The notes beneath the pieces were generated by a model. That model was not told where the DNA came from. It saw only the letters and a program-made list of their open reading frames with translations, and searched no databases. From NCBI RefSeq assembly GCF_013408525.1, contig NZ_JACBZM010000001.1:3720001-3784000 (forward strand): 64,000 bases of DNA, written 5' to 3'. The stretch comes from Nocardioides aromaticivorans (GTDB lineage: Bacteria > Actinomycetota > Actinomycetes > Propionibacteriales > Nocardioidaceae). The translations under genes were made by a program, and so were the position numbers. Positions 33,804-42,182 of the stretch are shown piece by piece (the first letter of the stretch is position 1; every line of letters begins with the position of its first letter).

Positions 33804-34430
33804 TCAGAAGCAGTTGGTGGCGATGGCCGAGATGCCGAGGATCTCCCCGGCCAGTGCGGGCGCCGCCTTGCGCACGTCGGACCAGTTCCCCGCCTTGACC
33901 AACAGCTCTGCCGTCTTCCGGATGCCCCCGAGACTCTTGACGATCGAACCGGCCTTGGCGAGTGGCACGATCGCGAGCGTCACCGAAGCCACGCACTTGG
34001 TCACCTTCCACGTCGTCGACCAGAAGCCCGGATCGCCGAACCAGCCCCAGCCCCAGCGACTGACCACGACACGGGTGTTCGCCGTGCAGGAGACCACTCG
34101 AGAGGAACCGTCCTCAAAGATGCGGGCTACGTAGTTCTGGCAGCGCGGGAGCGGGTTGCTGCGTGCGGGGCGCAGGTTGATCTCCCGCTTGATGGCGTAG
34201 TAGATCCGGCTGCCGCTACGGAACTTGACGGTGCGGTAACGACAGGGGACCTCCGACGTGCGGCAGTCGCGGGCCGCGGCAGCTGCCACACGCTCGGCCT
34301 GGCCGGACGGAGCCGCGGGAGCGGCATGGGCCGGCGCGGCCACGAGGGCCGCGAGGGATGCCACCAGCAGGGCAGTGACAAGAGCGATGCTGCGCGTCCA
34401 TGAGAGCGCGCGAGTACGACGGTCGAGCAT
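33804..34430 (-). CDS. Secreted Cys-containing protein, possible toxin
   Basis: A 208-aa protein with a signal peptide (about 1-36, ending AAPAHA). The mature part has several cysteines (RDCRTSEVPCRYR, RCQNYVARIF, VVSCTANT). A hydrophobic C-terminal third follows: KCVASVTLAIVPLAKAGSIV, KSLGGIRKTAELLVKAG, ending AGEILGISAIATNCF. C termini of this style occur in secreted, toxin-like proteins of Gram-positives, but I cannot name a family. AGGAGAC 6 nt before ATG 34430 supports the start. Codon use is less GC-biased than its neighbours. Confidence 0.6.
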   Translation of the reverse strand: MLDRRTRALSWTRSIALVTALLVASLAALVAAPAHAAPAAPSGQAERVAAAAARDCRTSEVPCRYRTVKFRSGSRIYYAIKREINLRPARSNPLPRCQNYVARIFEDGSSRVVSCTANTRVVVSRWGWGWFGDPGFWSTTWKVTKCVASVTLAIVPLAKAGSIVKSLGGIRKTAELLVKAGNWSDVRKAAPALAGEILGISAIATNCF

Positions 34431-34535
34431 GGAATGTCTCCTGGTCCCGAGTTGTGAGGAGTGCGAGAGGGCACTAGATCATGGGCGCCACACGAGGTCA
34501 ACCCGTTTTGGCGAACCCTCGCAACAAGCGGGGCT

Positions 34536-34772
34536 TCAGACTTCGGAGTCGCTCTCCACGAACGGGTGCTCGGCGACGTACTCGCGGGTCGCCTCGTACT
34601 GGTTCGCGATGTACTCCTCCAGGCGCGTGCCCTCGACCCGCCACTGGCCGCGGCCGCCGATCTTGATCGCGGGCAGCTCGCCGCGACGGACCAGGGCGTA
34701 GACCTGCGCGCTGGACGTGTTCAGCACCTCGGCGACGTCGGCGAGGGTGAGGAACCTCGGGGTGTCGGCCAT
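34536..34772 (-). CDS. Excisionase-like HTH protein
   Basis: A 78-aa MerR/AlpA-type winged helix protein (FLTLADVAEVLNTSSAQVYALVRRGELPAIKIGGRGQWRVE). It resembles the small HTH proteins often found next to SAF-domain/CpaB genes in actinobacteria rather than a phage excisionase. It is divergent from the CpaB-like gene and may regulate it (inference). Confidence 0.8.
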   Translation of the reverse strand: MADTPRFLTLADVAEVLNTSSAQVYALVRRGELPAIKIGGRGQWRVEGTRLEEYIANQYEATREYVAEHPFVESDSEV

Positions 34773-34876
34773 GGGTCCATCGTCGCACCCGAGCGCCTCC
34801 GCGCCGAACGCGGCACGCCCCGCTTGTGGACAGCCGGCCTGTGGAGGAGCGGGTGGCGCGCCGCGGCGACGGCCTG

Positions 34877-34882
34877 CATGAT
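34877..34882 (+). promoter_or_regulatory. Leaderless -10 of the CpaB-like gene
   Basis: CATGAT lies exactly 6 nt before GTG 34889, with no Shine-Dalgarno. Confidence 0.4.
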
Positions 34883-34888
34883 GTGCCG

Positions 34889-35584
34889 GTGTCCAGAGAT
34901 CTCGGGAACTCTCCGGGCACGCCTGCCCCGCCCCCGGCCATCCGCGTGGCCCGGCCCGGCTGGCGTGACCCCAGGTTGTGGATCGGCGTGCTGCTCGTCG
35001 CCGGCTCGGTCGTCGCCGGCGCCCGCCTGCTGGCAGCCGCTGACGACACGGTGGCGGTCTGGGCGCTCGCCGACGACCGGGGGAGCGGCACGCCCGTGGT
35101 GGCGGCCGACCTCGAGGTGCAGCGCGTGCGCTTCGGCGACGACCAGGCGCTGGCACGCTACTTCCCAGCCGACCGGGACGTGCCGGACGGGCTGGTGCTG
35201 ACCCGCGCGGTCGGCGCCGGCGAGCTGCTGGCCCGCTCGGCGGTGGCCGACGCGGAGAGCGACGAGGTGCTCCAGGTCCCGCTGGCGGTGGATCCCCAGC
35301 AGGTCTCCCCGGACGTCACCACCGGCTCCGTCGTCGACGTGTGGGTCAAGGACGGCATCGCCGAGCGGGCGACGGCGGACGACGCGAGCGACGCGACCGG
35401 CCCGGTCGGCGCGCCGGCGCTGAGCGGGGTGACGGTGCTCGCCGCCCCGGCCTACGACGACACCTTCGCGGTCTCCGGCACCCGCCAGGTCGTGGTGGCC
35501 GTCGACGACGAGCGGGCGGCCGCGTTCGAACGGCTGCTGGCCGGCCTGCAGGACCCGGTGATCCGGATCCTCCAGCGGTCGTGA
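34889..35584 (+). CDS. SAF-domain protein, CpaB/RcpC-like
   Basis: A 231-aa protein with one membrane helix (about 30-51) and a SAF domain starting VWALADDRGSGTPVVAADLEVQRV and continuing LVLTRAVGAGELLARSAV. CpaB/RcpC proteins act in Flp/Tad pilus secretion. Here only a CpaE-like partner follows 7 bp downstream, with no CpaF, TadB or pilin genes in the window. Start GTG 34889. Confidence 0.75.
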   Translation: MSRDLGNSPGTPAPPPAIRVARPGWRDPRLWIGVLLVAGSVVAGARLLAAADDTVAVWALADDRGSGTPVVAADLEVQRVRFGDDQALARYFPADRDVPDGLVLTRAVGAGELLARSAVADAESDEVLQVPLAVDPQQVSPDVTTGSVVDVWVKDGIAERATADDASDATGPVGAPALSGVTVLAAPAYDDTFAVSGTRQVVVAVDDERAAAFERLLAGLQDPVIRILQRS

Positions 35585-35591
35585 GCGCGCG

Positions 35592-36830
35592 ATGAGCTCC
35601 CCGGTCACGATCGTCCTCCTGGTCTCGACGGGGGCGGCGTGGGAGACCCGCGCCCTGGCCGCCCTGCAGGCGAGCCCGGCCACGGTGGTGCTCAAGCGCT
35701 GCGTCGACGTCGCCGACCTGCTCGCGACCGCCAGCACCGGCCAGGCGCACGTCGCGGTGCTCGCCGCCGACCTCGCCGGGCTCGACCACGCCGTCGTCGA
35801 CGACCTCGGCCGGTACGGCGTCCGGGTGGTCGGCATCGCCACGGACGCCGAGCTGACCCGCCCCCGCGCGGCCCGGATCGGCCTCGTCACCCTGCTGGAG
35901 GTCGCCCGGATCGACGAGGTCGCCGCCCTGGTGGCCGCACTCCCGGCGGACCCGACGGAGCCGCCGGGACCACCCGAGCTGCCCGGCGTCGTACCCGGGG
36001 GTGCGGGGGAGGGCCCTCCCGCGGCTCCGGAGGCGGGCGCACCGGGCCGCGTGATCGCGGTCTGGGGGCCCGGTGGCGCCCCGGGGCGCACGACCCTCGC
36101 CGGCGCTGTCGCCGCCGACCTGGCGCGCCGCGGACTCAGCACGCTGCTCGTGGACGCCGATCCCTACGGCGGAGCGGTCGCACAGCAGCTGGGGATCCTG
36201 GACGAGGTGTCCGGCCTGCTCGCCGCGGCGCGGCTGGTCGCAGCGGGCACGGTCGAGCAGCGGTTCGCGACCGTGCAGCGGCGGCTGTCCGACCGGTTGC
36301 GGGTCATCACGGGCCTGCCGCGCCCCGACCGCTGGTCGGAGGTGCGGCCCGGCACGCTCACCGCGCTGGTCGAGCGGGCCCGCCTCGACGGCCAGGTGGT
36401 CCTCGACACCGGCTTCAGCATCGAGCCCGACCCGGCCGCCGACCTCGGCCGGCCGGCCCGCAACGACCTGACCCGCGAAGCCCTCGAGGTGGCCGACGAG
36501 GTGGTGCTCGTCGGCGCCGCCGATCCCGTCGGGCTGGCCCGCCTGGCCCGGGCCGTCACCGACCTGCGCGACCTGGTGCCCGACCTGGCGCCACGCATCG
36601 TCGTCAACCGGATGCGGCCGAGCCTCGGCTGGCGGGAGGCGGACGTCACCGCGATGCTCGCCGGGTTCGGCCCGAGCCGTGGTGTCCACTTCCTGCCCGA
36701 CGACCAGCCGGCCGTCGACCGCGCCCTGGTCGCCGGGCGGCTCCTCGTCGAGTCGGGCGAGTCGCCGCTGACCCGCGCGGTCGGGCGCCTGATCGACGCC
36801 ATGGCCGGCGGGTCCCCACGACTGCCATAG
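35592..36830 (+). CDS. CpaE-like P-loop ATPase with altered Walker A
   Basis: A 412-aa protein with an N-terminal receiver-like region (1-115), a Pro-rich linker and a MinD/ParA-like domain from about 155. The P-loop reads GPGGAPGRTTLAGAVA: the usual GK[ST] lysine is Arg. The Walker B-like STLLVDADPYGGAV is kept. CpaE proteins place Tad pilus machinery. The Lys-to-Arg change may weaken ATP hydrolysis; I believe it recurs in actinobacterial relatives but cannot confirm that here. Confidence 0.75.
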   Translation: MSSPVTIVLLVSTGAAWETRALAALQASPATVVLKRCVDVADLLATASTGQAHVAVLAADLAGLDHAVVDDLGRYGVRVVGIATDAELTRPRAARIGLVTLLEVARIDEVAALVAALPADPTEPPGPPELPGVVPGGAGEGPPAAPEAGAPGRVIAVWGPGGAPGRTTLAGAVAADLARRGLSTLLVDADPYGGAVAQQLGILDEVSGLLAAARLVAAGTVEQRFATVQRRLSDRLRVITGLPRPDRWSEVRPGTLTALVERARLDGQVVLDTGFSIEPDPAADLGRPARNDLTREALEVADEVVLVGAADPVGLARLARAVTDLRDLVPDLAPRIVVNRMRPSLGWREADVTAMLAGFGPSRGVHFLPDDQPAVDRALVAGRLLVESGESPLTRAVGRLIDAMAGGSPRLP

Positions 36831-36837
36831 TGGCGGG

Positions 36838-37494
36838 GTGCCCCGGATCCCCGTCCCCGACGTGCTCCTGCGCGTCCTCGGCCGCCAGCTCGGCGGTCCG
36901 TCGGGGCCGCTCGGGGCGCTCGTCGCGCGCATGCTCAACAAGGGCAACGCGACCACGGTCGCCGCGGCGGTCGACGCGCTGGCGCTGACCGGGGGCGAGA
37001 CGGTCGCCGACATCGGCTTCGGCGGCGGACTCGGACTCGACCTGCTCCTCGACGCATCCGGCGACACCGGCCGCGTGCACGGCGTCGAGCCCTCGGCGGA
37101 CATGCTGGACCGCGCTCGGCGGTCCCATCGCGATGCCGTGGCGAGCGGCCGGCTCGAGCTGCACGAGGCGACGATGGCCGCGCTGCCCTTCGCCGACGGT
37201 GCCCTGGCGGGCTGGATCAGCGTGAACACCGTCTACTTCGTCGACGACCTCGATGTCGCCTTCCGCGAGACGGCGCGCGTGCTCGCCCCGGCCGGGACGG
37301 GCGTGATCGGCATCGCCGACCCCGCGTGGATGGGCCGCCAGCCGTTCACCCGCCACGGCTTCACGTTGCGGCCGGTCGCGGACGTGGTGGCCGCGCTCGC
37401 CGCGGCCGGCCTCGACGTCGAGCACCGCACGCTCGGGGACCGCGAGCCGGTGTTCCACCTGCTCGTCGGCACCCGGCCGTCCGTCAGGCGCTGA
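36838..37494 (+). CDS. Class I SAM-dependent methyltransferase
   Basis: A 218-aa methyltransferase. Motif I is VADIGFGGGLGLDLLL and motif II HGVEPSADMLDRA; motif IV lies around DGALAGWISVNTVYFV. The substrate is unknown. GTG 36838 is preceded by CATAGT (36826-36831) at 6 nt: leaderless. Its last 11 nt overlap the convergent membrane-protein gene. Confidence 0.8.
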   Translation: MPRIPVPDVLLRVLGRQLGGPSGPLGALVARMLNKGNATTVAAAVDALALTGGETVADIGFGGGLGLDLLLDASGDTGRVHGVEPSADMLDRARRSHRDAVASGRLELHEATMAALPFADGALAGWISVNTVYFVDDLDVAFRETARVLAPAGTGVIGIADPAWMGRQPFTRHGFTLRPVADVVAALAAAGLDVEHRTLGDREPVFHLLVGTRPSVRR

Positions 37495-38824
37495 ACAGCA
37501 GCATCAGACCGCCCGCGGTGAAGGTCACCATGACGGCCAGCAGCGGCAGCTGACCGGTCACCTGGTCCTTCCGCGGCAGCAGGGCCAGCGCCCGGTCGTG
37601 GGCGGCGATCGCCGCCACCACGTGTCCGACCACGACCGCGAGCACCTTGATCGTGGCGAGCGTCTGCGGGTGGTAGGAGAACCAGTACGACGGCTCGACG
37701 GCCGCCGTGCCGAGGATGTCCCAGCCCTTGCCGAACGGGTCGCTGGCCCGGGCGAGCGTCTGCGTCCCGACGTCGATGAAGAGCGTGAGGTAGTGCGCCA
37801 CGATGTAACCGAGGATGATCGGCACGATCGAGTGCGCGTAGTGGCGCGGCAGGTCGCGCCGCGACACCTCGGCACCCGGGGGCGTCAGCGCGCTGCCGCC
37901 GCTGAACAGCAGGCCCGCGAGCAGCACGAAGCAGAGCAGGGCGACGTTGTCGAGGTAGACCTTGTCGATGCTGGAGCCCTGGTAGAACTTCACCCAGAAG
38001 GTCGACTCGCGGAACGAGTCGAACGCCGTGCTGCCGAAGAGCACCGCGACCACCGCGACCAGGCCGGGCAGCGGCGGGATCGTCGCCAGGTTGGCGAGCG
38101 GGCTGCGCAGCACCAGGCGCTCCTCCTCGTCGCGCGCCCACGGCGAGAGCTTCGCGATGAGCGAGGAGTAGACCTCGAAGGGGTCCGCCCGCTCGTAGAA
38201 GCGGTTGCCGAACACGGCTCCGCCGACGAGCATCGCGCCGACGTACACGGCACACCAGAACCGGACGGAGCCCAGCTCGGTCGGGTACTCGTAGGCGAGC
38301 TCCAGCCACACGAACGCGAACAGGCCGAGCGCGGCCGGCCAGTAGCCGAGGCGCTCGGGGTAGGGGACCAGCCCGGCGTCGGGGTCGCTGCCGGCGAGGC
38401 GCGCGATGCCGGCGTTGAGGGTGCGGACCGGGCTGATCGCCCTCCACACCGGGCCCAGCAGGGCCGAAGCGAAGACGAGCCCGACCCACCACCAGACGTA
38501 GAAGATGCCGAAGAACGGGTTGGTCAGGTTGTCCTGGCCGGCGACCGCCACCGCGACCGTGTACGCCGCCAGCAGGAGCCCGACCACGCGGGCGCCGACC
38601 CGGAAGGCCACCGACGACACGAAGGCGTCGAGCGGGGGCCAGACGACGCGGCCGGTGACCGGCTGGCCGTCGTAGCGCGGCCTGCGCCAGGCGACGACGA
38701 GGACGGTGAACGAGACGACGAGCGCGGCCACCGCGCCCGACACGGCCAGCTCGAGGGAGATCGGCAGGTCCGCCTGACCGCCGATCCCGTGCGCCTCGAT
38801 CGTGCCGTCGGCGCCCCCGATCAA
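37484..38824 (-). CDS. Large polytopic membrane protein
   Basis: A protein of about 446 aa with ten or more hydrophobic helices, including GIFYVWWWVGLVFASALLGPVW and SIVPIILGYIVAHYLTLFIDVG. Actinobacteria carry similar unnamed membrane proteins; no transporter signature is visible. TTG 38824 is inferred from the TTGA overlap with the upstream lipoprotein gene. The coupling argues that the lipoprotein and this protein form one complex. Confidence 0.7.
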   Translation of the reverse strand: MIGGADGTIEAHGIGGQADLPISLELAVSGAVAALVVSFTVLVVAWRRPRYDGQPVTGRVVWPPLDAFVSSVAFRVGARVVGLLLAAYTVAVAVAGQDNLTNPFFGIFYVWWWVGLVFASALLGPVWRAISPVRTLNAGIARLAGSDPDAGLVPYPERLGYWPAALGLFAFVWLELAYEYPTELGSVRFWCAVYVGAMLVGGAVFGNRFYERADPFEVYSSLIAKLSPWARDEEERLVLRSPLANLATIPPLPGLVAVVAVLFGSTAFDSFRESTFWVKFYQGSSIDKVYLDNVALLCFVLLAGLLFSGGSALTPPGAEVSRRDLPRHYAHSIVPIILGYIVAHYLTLFIDVGTQTLARASDPFGKGWDILGTAAVEPSYWFSYHPQTLATIKVLAVVVGHVVAAIAAHDRALALLPRKDQVTGQLPLLAVMVTFTAGGLMLLFSA

Positions 38825-39177
38825 CGGACCTCGAGCTGGACGATCACCTGGTCCAGCTCGTGCGACTCGACGGCGACGACGCCGGGCCGGTCGATCGCGA
38901 TCGGCAGCGTGGTGGTGCCCGCGTCGTACTCCAGCTGCTGCTCCGGGTCGGAGTGGATGTGCAGCTCGCCGGGCTCGTCGGCGGTCACGACGAGGTCGAC
39001 CGGCTGGCCGGCGTCCACCTTCACCCGGTCGCCGCTCGGGTCCACCTGGCCGTCCTTGATGGTGATGTCGATCGTCACCACGTCGTCGGAGCCGGCCTTC
39101 TCGTCGTCGCCGCAGGCGGTGACGGTGGCCAGCAGGGCGACGCCGGTGAGCACGGCGGCGACAGCGCGCAAGCGCAT
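38821..39177 (-). CDS. Lipoprotein with cupredoxin-like domain
   Basis: A 118-aa lipoprotein (signal peptide, lipobox TVTAC, Cys22). The mature part has a cupredoxin-like beta pattern (VVTIDITIKDGQVDPSG, LVVTADEPGELHIHSD, ESHELDQVIVQLEV). There are His residues in LHIHSD and ESHELD but no Cys ligand, so metal binding is uncertain. GGAGGACC before ATG 39177 fixes the start. It is coupled to the membrane-protein gene. Confidence 0.75.
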   Translation of the reverse strand: MRLRAVAAVLTGVALLATVTACGDDEKAGSDDVVTIDITIKDGQVDPSGDRVKVDAGQPVDLVVTADEPGELHIHSDPEQQLEYDAGTTTLPIAIDRPGVVAVESHELDQVIVQLEVR

Positions 39178-39342
39178 GGGTGGTCCTCCTCGTCGGGGAG
39201 CCGGCACTCGTCGGCCGACACTCGTGGACCGTGTCGGCCCGGCTCCAGGTTCTCTGCCAGAATCTCACGGTGACCCCAAGGCGTCCGGATGGGGCCGGAC
39301 ACCGTTGGTCCCCGGGGGTCCGCCAAGAGGTTGGAGAACGAC

Positions 39343-40809
39343 GTGGTGGATCGGGTGCGTCCGCGCGACCTGACGTTCCTCGCTGAGGAGACGCCGGAGA
39401 CGCCGCTGCACAACGCCACCATCGAGATCTTCGATCCCGGTGAGGGCGAGGGTGCCTTCGACCACGCGCGCCTGGTCGCCCTGATCCGCGACCGGATCGC
39501 GTTCGTGCCGCGCTACCGCCAGCGGCTCCAGACCGTTCCCGGCCACCTGGCCAACCCGGTGTGGGTCGACGACGAGAACTTCGACCTCGGCTTCCACGTC
39601 CGGCGCTCGGCCCTTCCGCGGCCCGGTACGTCGGCGCAGCTGCTCGAGCTCGTCTCCCGGATCGTCTCGCGCCCGCTCGACCGGACCCGCCCGCTGTGGG
39701 AGATCTACTTCGTCGAGGGCCTCGAGGGCGGCCGCGTCGCGCTGCTCTCCAAGACCCACCAGGCCCTCGTCGACGGGGTCCACACCGTCGACCTCGGCCA
39801 GCTGCTGCTCGACCTGCAGCCCGAGGCGCGCGAGCTCGACCCCGACGACTGGGTGCCGCGGCGCTCGCCCAACCCGGCCCGCCTCCTCAGCAGCGCCGTC
39901 CGGGAGAACCTCACCGACCCCGGCGTCCTGCTCGACACGGTGCGCACCGGCTCCCGGGCCGTCGCCCGCGAGGCCGACCGCCGCAGCAGCCGCGTGCGCT
40001 CCTTCGCCGCCGCGGCCACCGGGCGCCGGCCCAAGCGGCGCGGCGTCATCAACGGCCCGCTCTCGCAGCAGCGCCGCGTCGTGACCGTCGAGACCCGCCT
40101 GTCCGACTACCGCAAGGTCCGCGAGGCGCACGGCGGCACGGTCAACGACGTGATCCTCGCGACCGTCACCGGCGCCCTGCGGGCGTGGCTGATGACGCGG
40201 GCCGAGTCGATGGGCGGTCTGCGCCAGGTCCGCGCCGTCGTGCCGGTCTCGGTCATCGACGAGGAGCTCGAGGCCACATCACTGGGCAGCCAGATCGCGG
40301 CGCACTTCGTCGACCTGCCGATCAGCGAGACCAGCCCCGTCGTCCGGCTGCACCAGGTCTCGTACTCCTTCCAGGCGCACAAGGACACCGGCCGCAGCGT
40401 GGCCGCCAACCGGCTCGCCGGCATCGCCGGCTTCGCGCCGACGACCTTCCACGCCATCGGCTCCCGCGTCGCCAATGCCGAGCTGCGACGCGGCTACCAG
40501 CTGTCGGTGACCAACGTGCCGGGCCCGCAGACCCCGCTGTACGCCGCCGGCGCGCGGATGCTGGCCAGCTACCCGGTGCCCCCGTTGACGCCCGGCCACC
40601 CGTTGGCGATCAGCGTGACGTCGTACGACGGCGGGGTGTTCTACGGCATCACCGCCGACCGCGACTGGATCCCCGACGCCGAGCTCCTCGGCTCGTGCGT
40701 GCAGGAAGCGCTGGAGGAGCTGCTCGAGCTGTCGTCGGCGACGCGGGAGCGCGCGCCGCGCGGACGCCGCAACCCGAAGGCCAAGCCGAGGCCCAAGCCC
40801 GGTTCCTGA
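39343..40809 (+). CDS. WS/DGAT-family acyltransferase, variant active site
   Basis: A 488-aa member of the wax ester synthase/diacylglycerol acyltransferase family (storage lipid synthesis). The family motif HHxxxDG is replaced by H139-Q140-ALVDG, so the second His, usually the catalytic base, is Gln. The C-terminal SVTNVPGPQTPLYAAGARM block is typical. It ends in a basic tail (RGRRNPKAKPRPKPG). Start GTG 39343 or 39346, with GGAG 8 nt upstream. Activity as a transferase needs testing. Confidence 0.85.
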   Translation: MVDRVRPRDLTFLAEETPETPLHNATIEIFDPGEGEGAFDHARLVALIRDRIAFVPRYRQRLQTVPGHLANPVWVDDENFDLGFHVRRSALPRPGTSAQLLELVSRIVSRPLDRTRPLWEIYFVEGLEGGRVALLSKTHQALVDGVHTVDLGQLLLDLQPEARELDPDDWVPRRSPNPARLLSSAVRENLTDPGVLLDTVRTGSRAVAREADRRSSRVRSFAAAATGRRPKRRGVINGPLSQQRRVVTVETRLSDYRKVREAHGGTVNDVILATVTGALRAWLMTRAESMGGLRQVRAVVPVSVIDEELEATSLGSQIAAHFVDLPISETSPVVRLHQVSYSFQAHKDTGRSVAANRLAGIAGFAPTTFHAIGSRVANAELRRGYQLSVTNVPGPQTPLYAAGARMLASYPVPPLTPGHPLAISVTSYDGGVFYGITADRDWIPDAELLGSCVQEALEELLELSSATRERAPRGRRNPKAKPRPKPGS

Positions 40810-40852
40810 CCCGCAGGGGTCGCGACGGCGCGGGTGGTGGGACGATGGGTCC

Positions 40853-41044
40853 GTGATCCCGCTGCACATGGGCGCCCTGCATCCCGCCGAGCAGGTCGCC
40901 ACGATCGTCCTGGCCTTCGGGCCGTTCGTGGTGCTCGGCATCGTGATCATGGTCCGGCGTCGTGCCGAGCTCGAGGAGGAGCGCCGCGAGCAGGAGAGCG
41001 ACACGGCCCGGCTCCCCGAGGGGGAACCGGGCCGCGACGACTGA
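40853..41044 (+). CDS. Small single-TM protein
   Basis: A 63-aa protein with one helix (QVATIVLAFGPFVVLGIVIMV) followed by a charged helical tail (RRRAELEEERREQE). No family name. GACGAT lies 6 nt before GTG 40853, so it may be leaderless. Confidence 0.6.
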   Translation: MIPLHMGALHPAEQVATIVLAFGPFVVLGIVIMVRRRAELEEERREQESDTARLPEGEPGRDD

Positions 41045-41065
41045 GCGTGGTGCCGGGGCGGGCGG

Positions 41066-41554
41066 CTACGGCTGGCGCGCCAGCCACGCCTTCCCGGTCC
41101 GCTCCTCGGCGCGCAGCGCGCTCCCGAGCAGCTTCGCCAGCAGGTCCTCGATCTTCCCCGCCACGAGCGGGATCTTGACCGTCACGTCGAGGGTGACCGT
41201 CTCGTGGGTGACGCCGTCCTTCTCGACGAGGACCGCGGTGCCCTTCATCTCGCCCGGCTTGCCGGGGATGGTCACGTGGACGTCGGCGTGCGACGCGCTC
41301 GACCAGGCCTCGGTCTGCACGATCGTCACCGTGTCGCCGACGATCTTCTTCGCGAAGGCCGGGACCTTGTCGGTCGGCTGGGTCATCTCGATCCGGACGG
41401 CCTTCTCGTTGGCGTCGCCCTCGATCTCCGCCGTGTACGACGTCGCGCGCTGGTTGCGGCAGACCTCCTGCCGGAACTCCGGGTCCGACAGCATGCCCGC
41501 GACCTCGATCAGCGGTGCGTCGTACACCATCTCGTGCACCAGACGTGTTGCCAT
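41066..41554 (-). CDS. DUF2505 protein (downstream paralogue)
   Basis: A 162-aa START/SRPBCC-like DUF2505 protein (MVYDAPLIEVAGMLSDPEFRQEVC, then GDTVTIVQTEAW and GKIEDLLAKLLGSALRAEE). Similar proteins are conserved in actinobacteria without known function; the fold suggests binding of a hydrophobic ligand. It starts 1 bp after the stop of its paralogue. Confidence 0.85.
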   Translation of the reverse strand: MATRLVHEMVYDAPLIEVAGMLSDPEFRQEVCRNQRATSYTAEIEGDANEKAVRIEMTQPTDKVPAFAKKIVGDTVTIVQTEAWSSASHADVHVTIPGKPGEMKGTAVLVEKDGVTHETVTLDVTVKIPLVAGKIEDLLAKLLGSALRAEERTGKAWLARQP

Positions 41555-41555
41555 G

Positions 41556-42038
41556 TCAGCGATCTCCCCTCAGCCAGGCGATGCCCGTGGCGTGCTCCAC
41601 GGACAGGCCCTCGTCGATGTTGTCGGCCATGATCTTCTCCAGCTTGCCCGCGATGAGCGGCACCTTGACGCCCACCTCGAGCTCCTGGACATAGGTCGTC
41701 CCGCTGCCGTCGGCAGTGAGCCGGATCGTCCCGACCATGGTGGTCGGCTTGCCCGGCGCCGTGATCTCGACCGTCCCCGAGGCCGGGTCGGACCACTCCT
41801 CGCGGATGACCGCGCGGGTGGTGTCGCCGGCGATCTTCTTGGCGATCGCCGGCAGTCCTGCGGTCCTCTGCACCTGGTCGCTGACCATCGTGAAGCCCTC
41901 ACCCTGCGGGGTGATGGTCACGTCGATCGACACGACGTCCTGGGCGGCGGCGACCTTCTCCCGGAACGCCGGGTCCGCCAGCATGGCGAACACCTCGGCC
42001 GGGGCTGCCTCGTAGGCGAGCTCACGTCGGAACTTCAT
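41556..42038 (-). CDS. DUF2505 protein (upstream paralogue)
   Basis: A 160-aa paralogue of the next gene with the same layout (LAYEAAPAEVFAMLADPAFREKV, GDTTRAVIREEWSDP, GKLEKIMADNIDEGLSVEHATG). ATG 42038 has CATGAT (42050-42045) 6 nt upstream, placed within a perfect dyad. The tandem arrangement suggests a local duplication and perhaps a heterodimer. Confidence 0.85.
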   Translation of the reverse strand: MKFRRELAYEAAPAEVFAMLADPAFREKVAAAQDVVSIDVTITPQGEGFTMVSDQVQRTAGLPAIAKKIAGDTTRAVIREEWSDPASGTVEITAPGKPTTMVGTIRLTADGSGTTYVQELEVGVKVPLIAGKLEKIMADNIDEGLSVEHATGIAWLRGDR

Positions 42039-42039
42039 G

Positions 42040-42054
42040 GCGACATCATGTCGC
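42040..42054. promoter_or_regulatory. Dyad overlapping the DUF2505 -10
   Basis: GCGACAT-C-ATGTCGC is a perfect 7+1+7 palindrome covering the -10 CATGAT of the minus-strand DUF2505 operon. A repressor bound here would block the promoter. Confidence 0.4.
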
Positions 42055-42170
42055 ACCCCGGTGGCCCGTGTACGGCAGCCGGGCGACGGCCTGTCGCAGC
42101 GACCGCCGGACCGTCTCGGATACGAGACGAATGCGGCCGCGTCAGGTTGTGGCCCGGGTCACCGGGGTCC

Positions 42171-42176
42171 TAGTGT
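42171..42176 (+). promoter_or_regulatory. Leaderless -10 of gdh
   Basis: TAGTGT lies exactly 6 nt before GTG 42183 and no Shine-Dalgarno is present, so the giant dehydrogenase mRNA is probably leaderless. Confidence 0.5.
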
Positions 42177-42182
42177 CGAGAC

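Noticed and set aside
34536..34772. Phage excisionase / prophage remnant
   Set aside because: No integrase or phage genes nearby; the HTH gene fits the CpaB-associated small regulators better.
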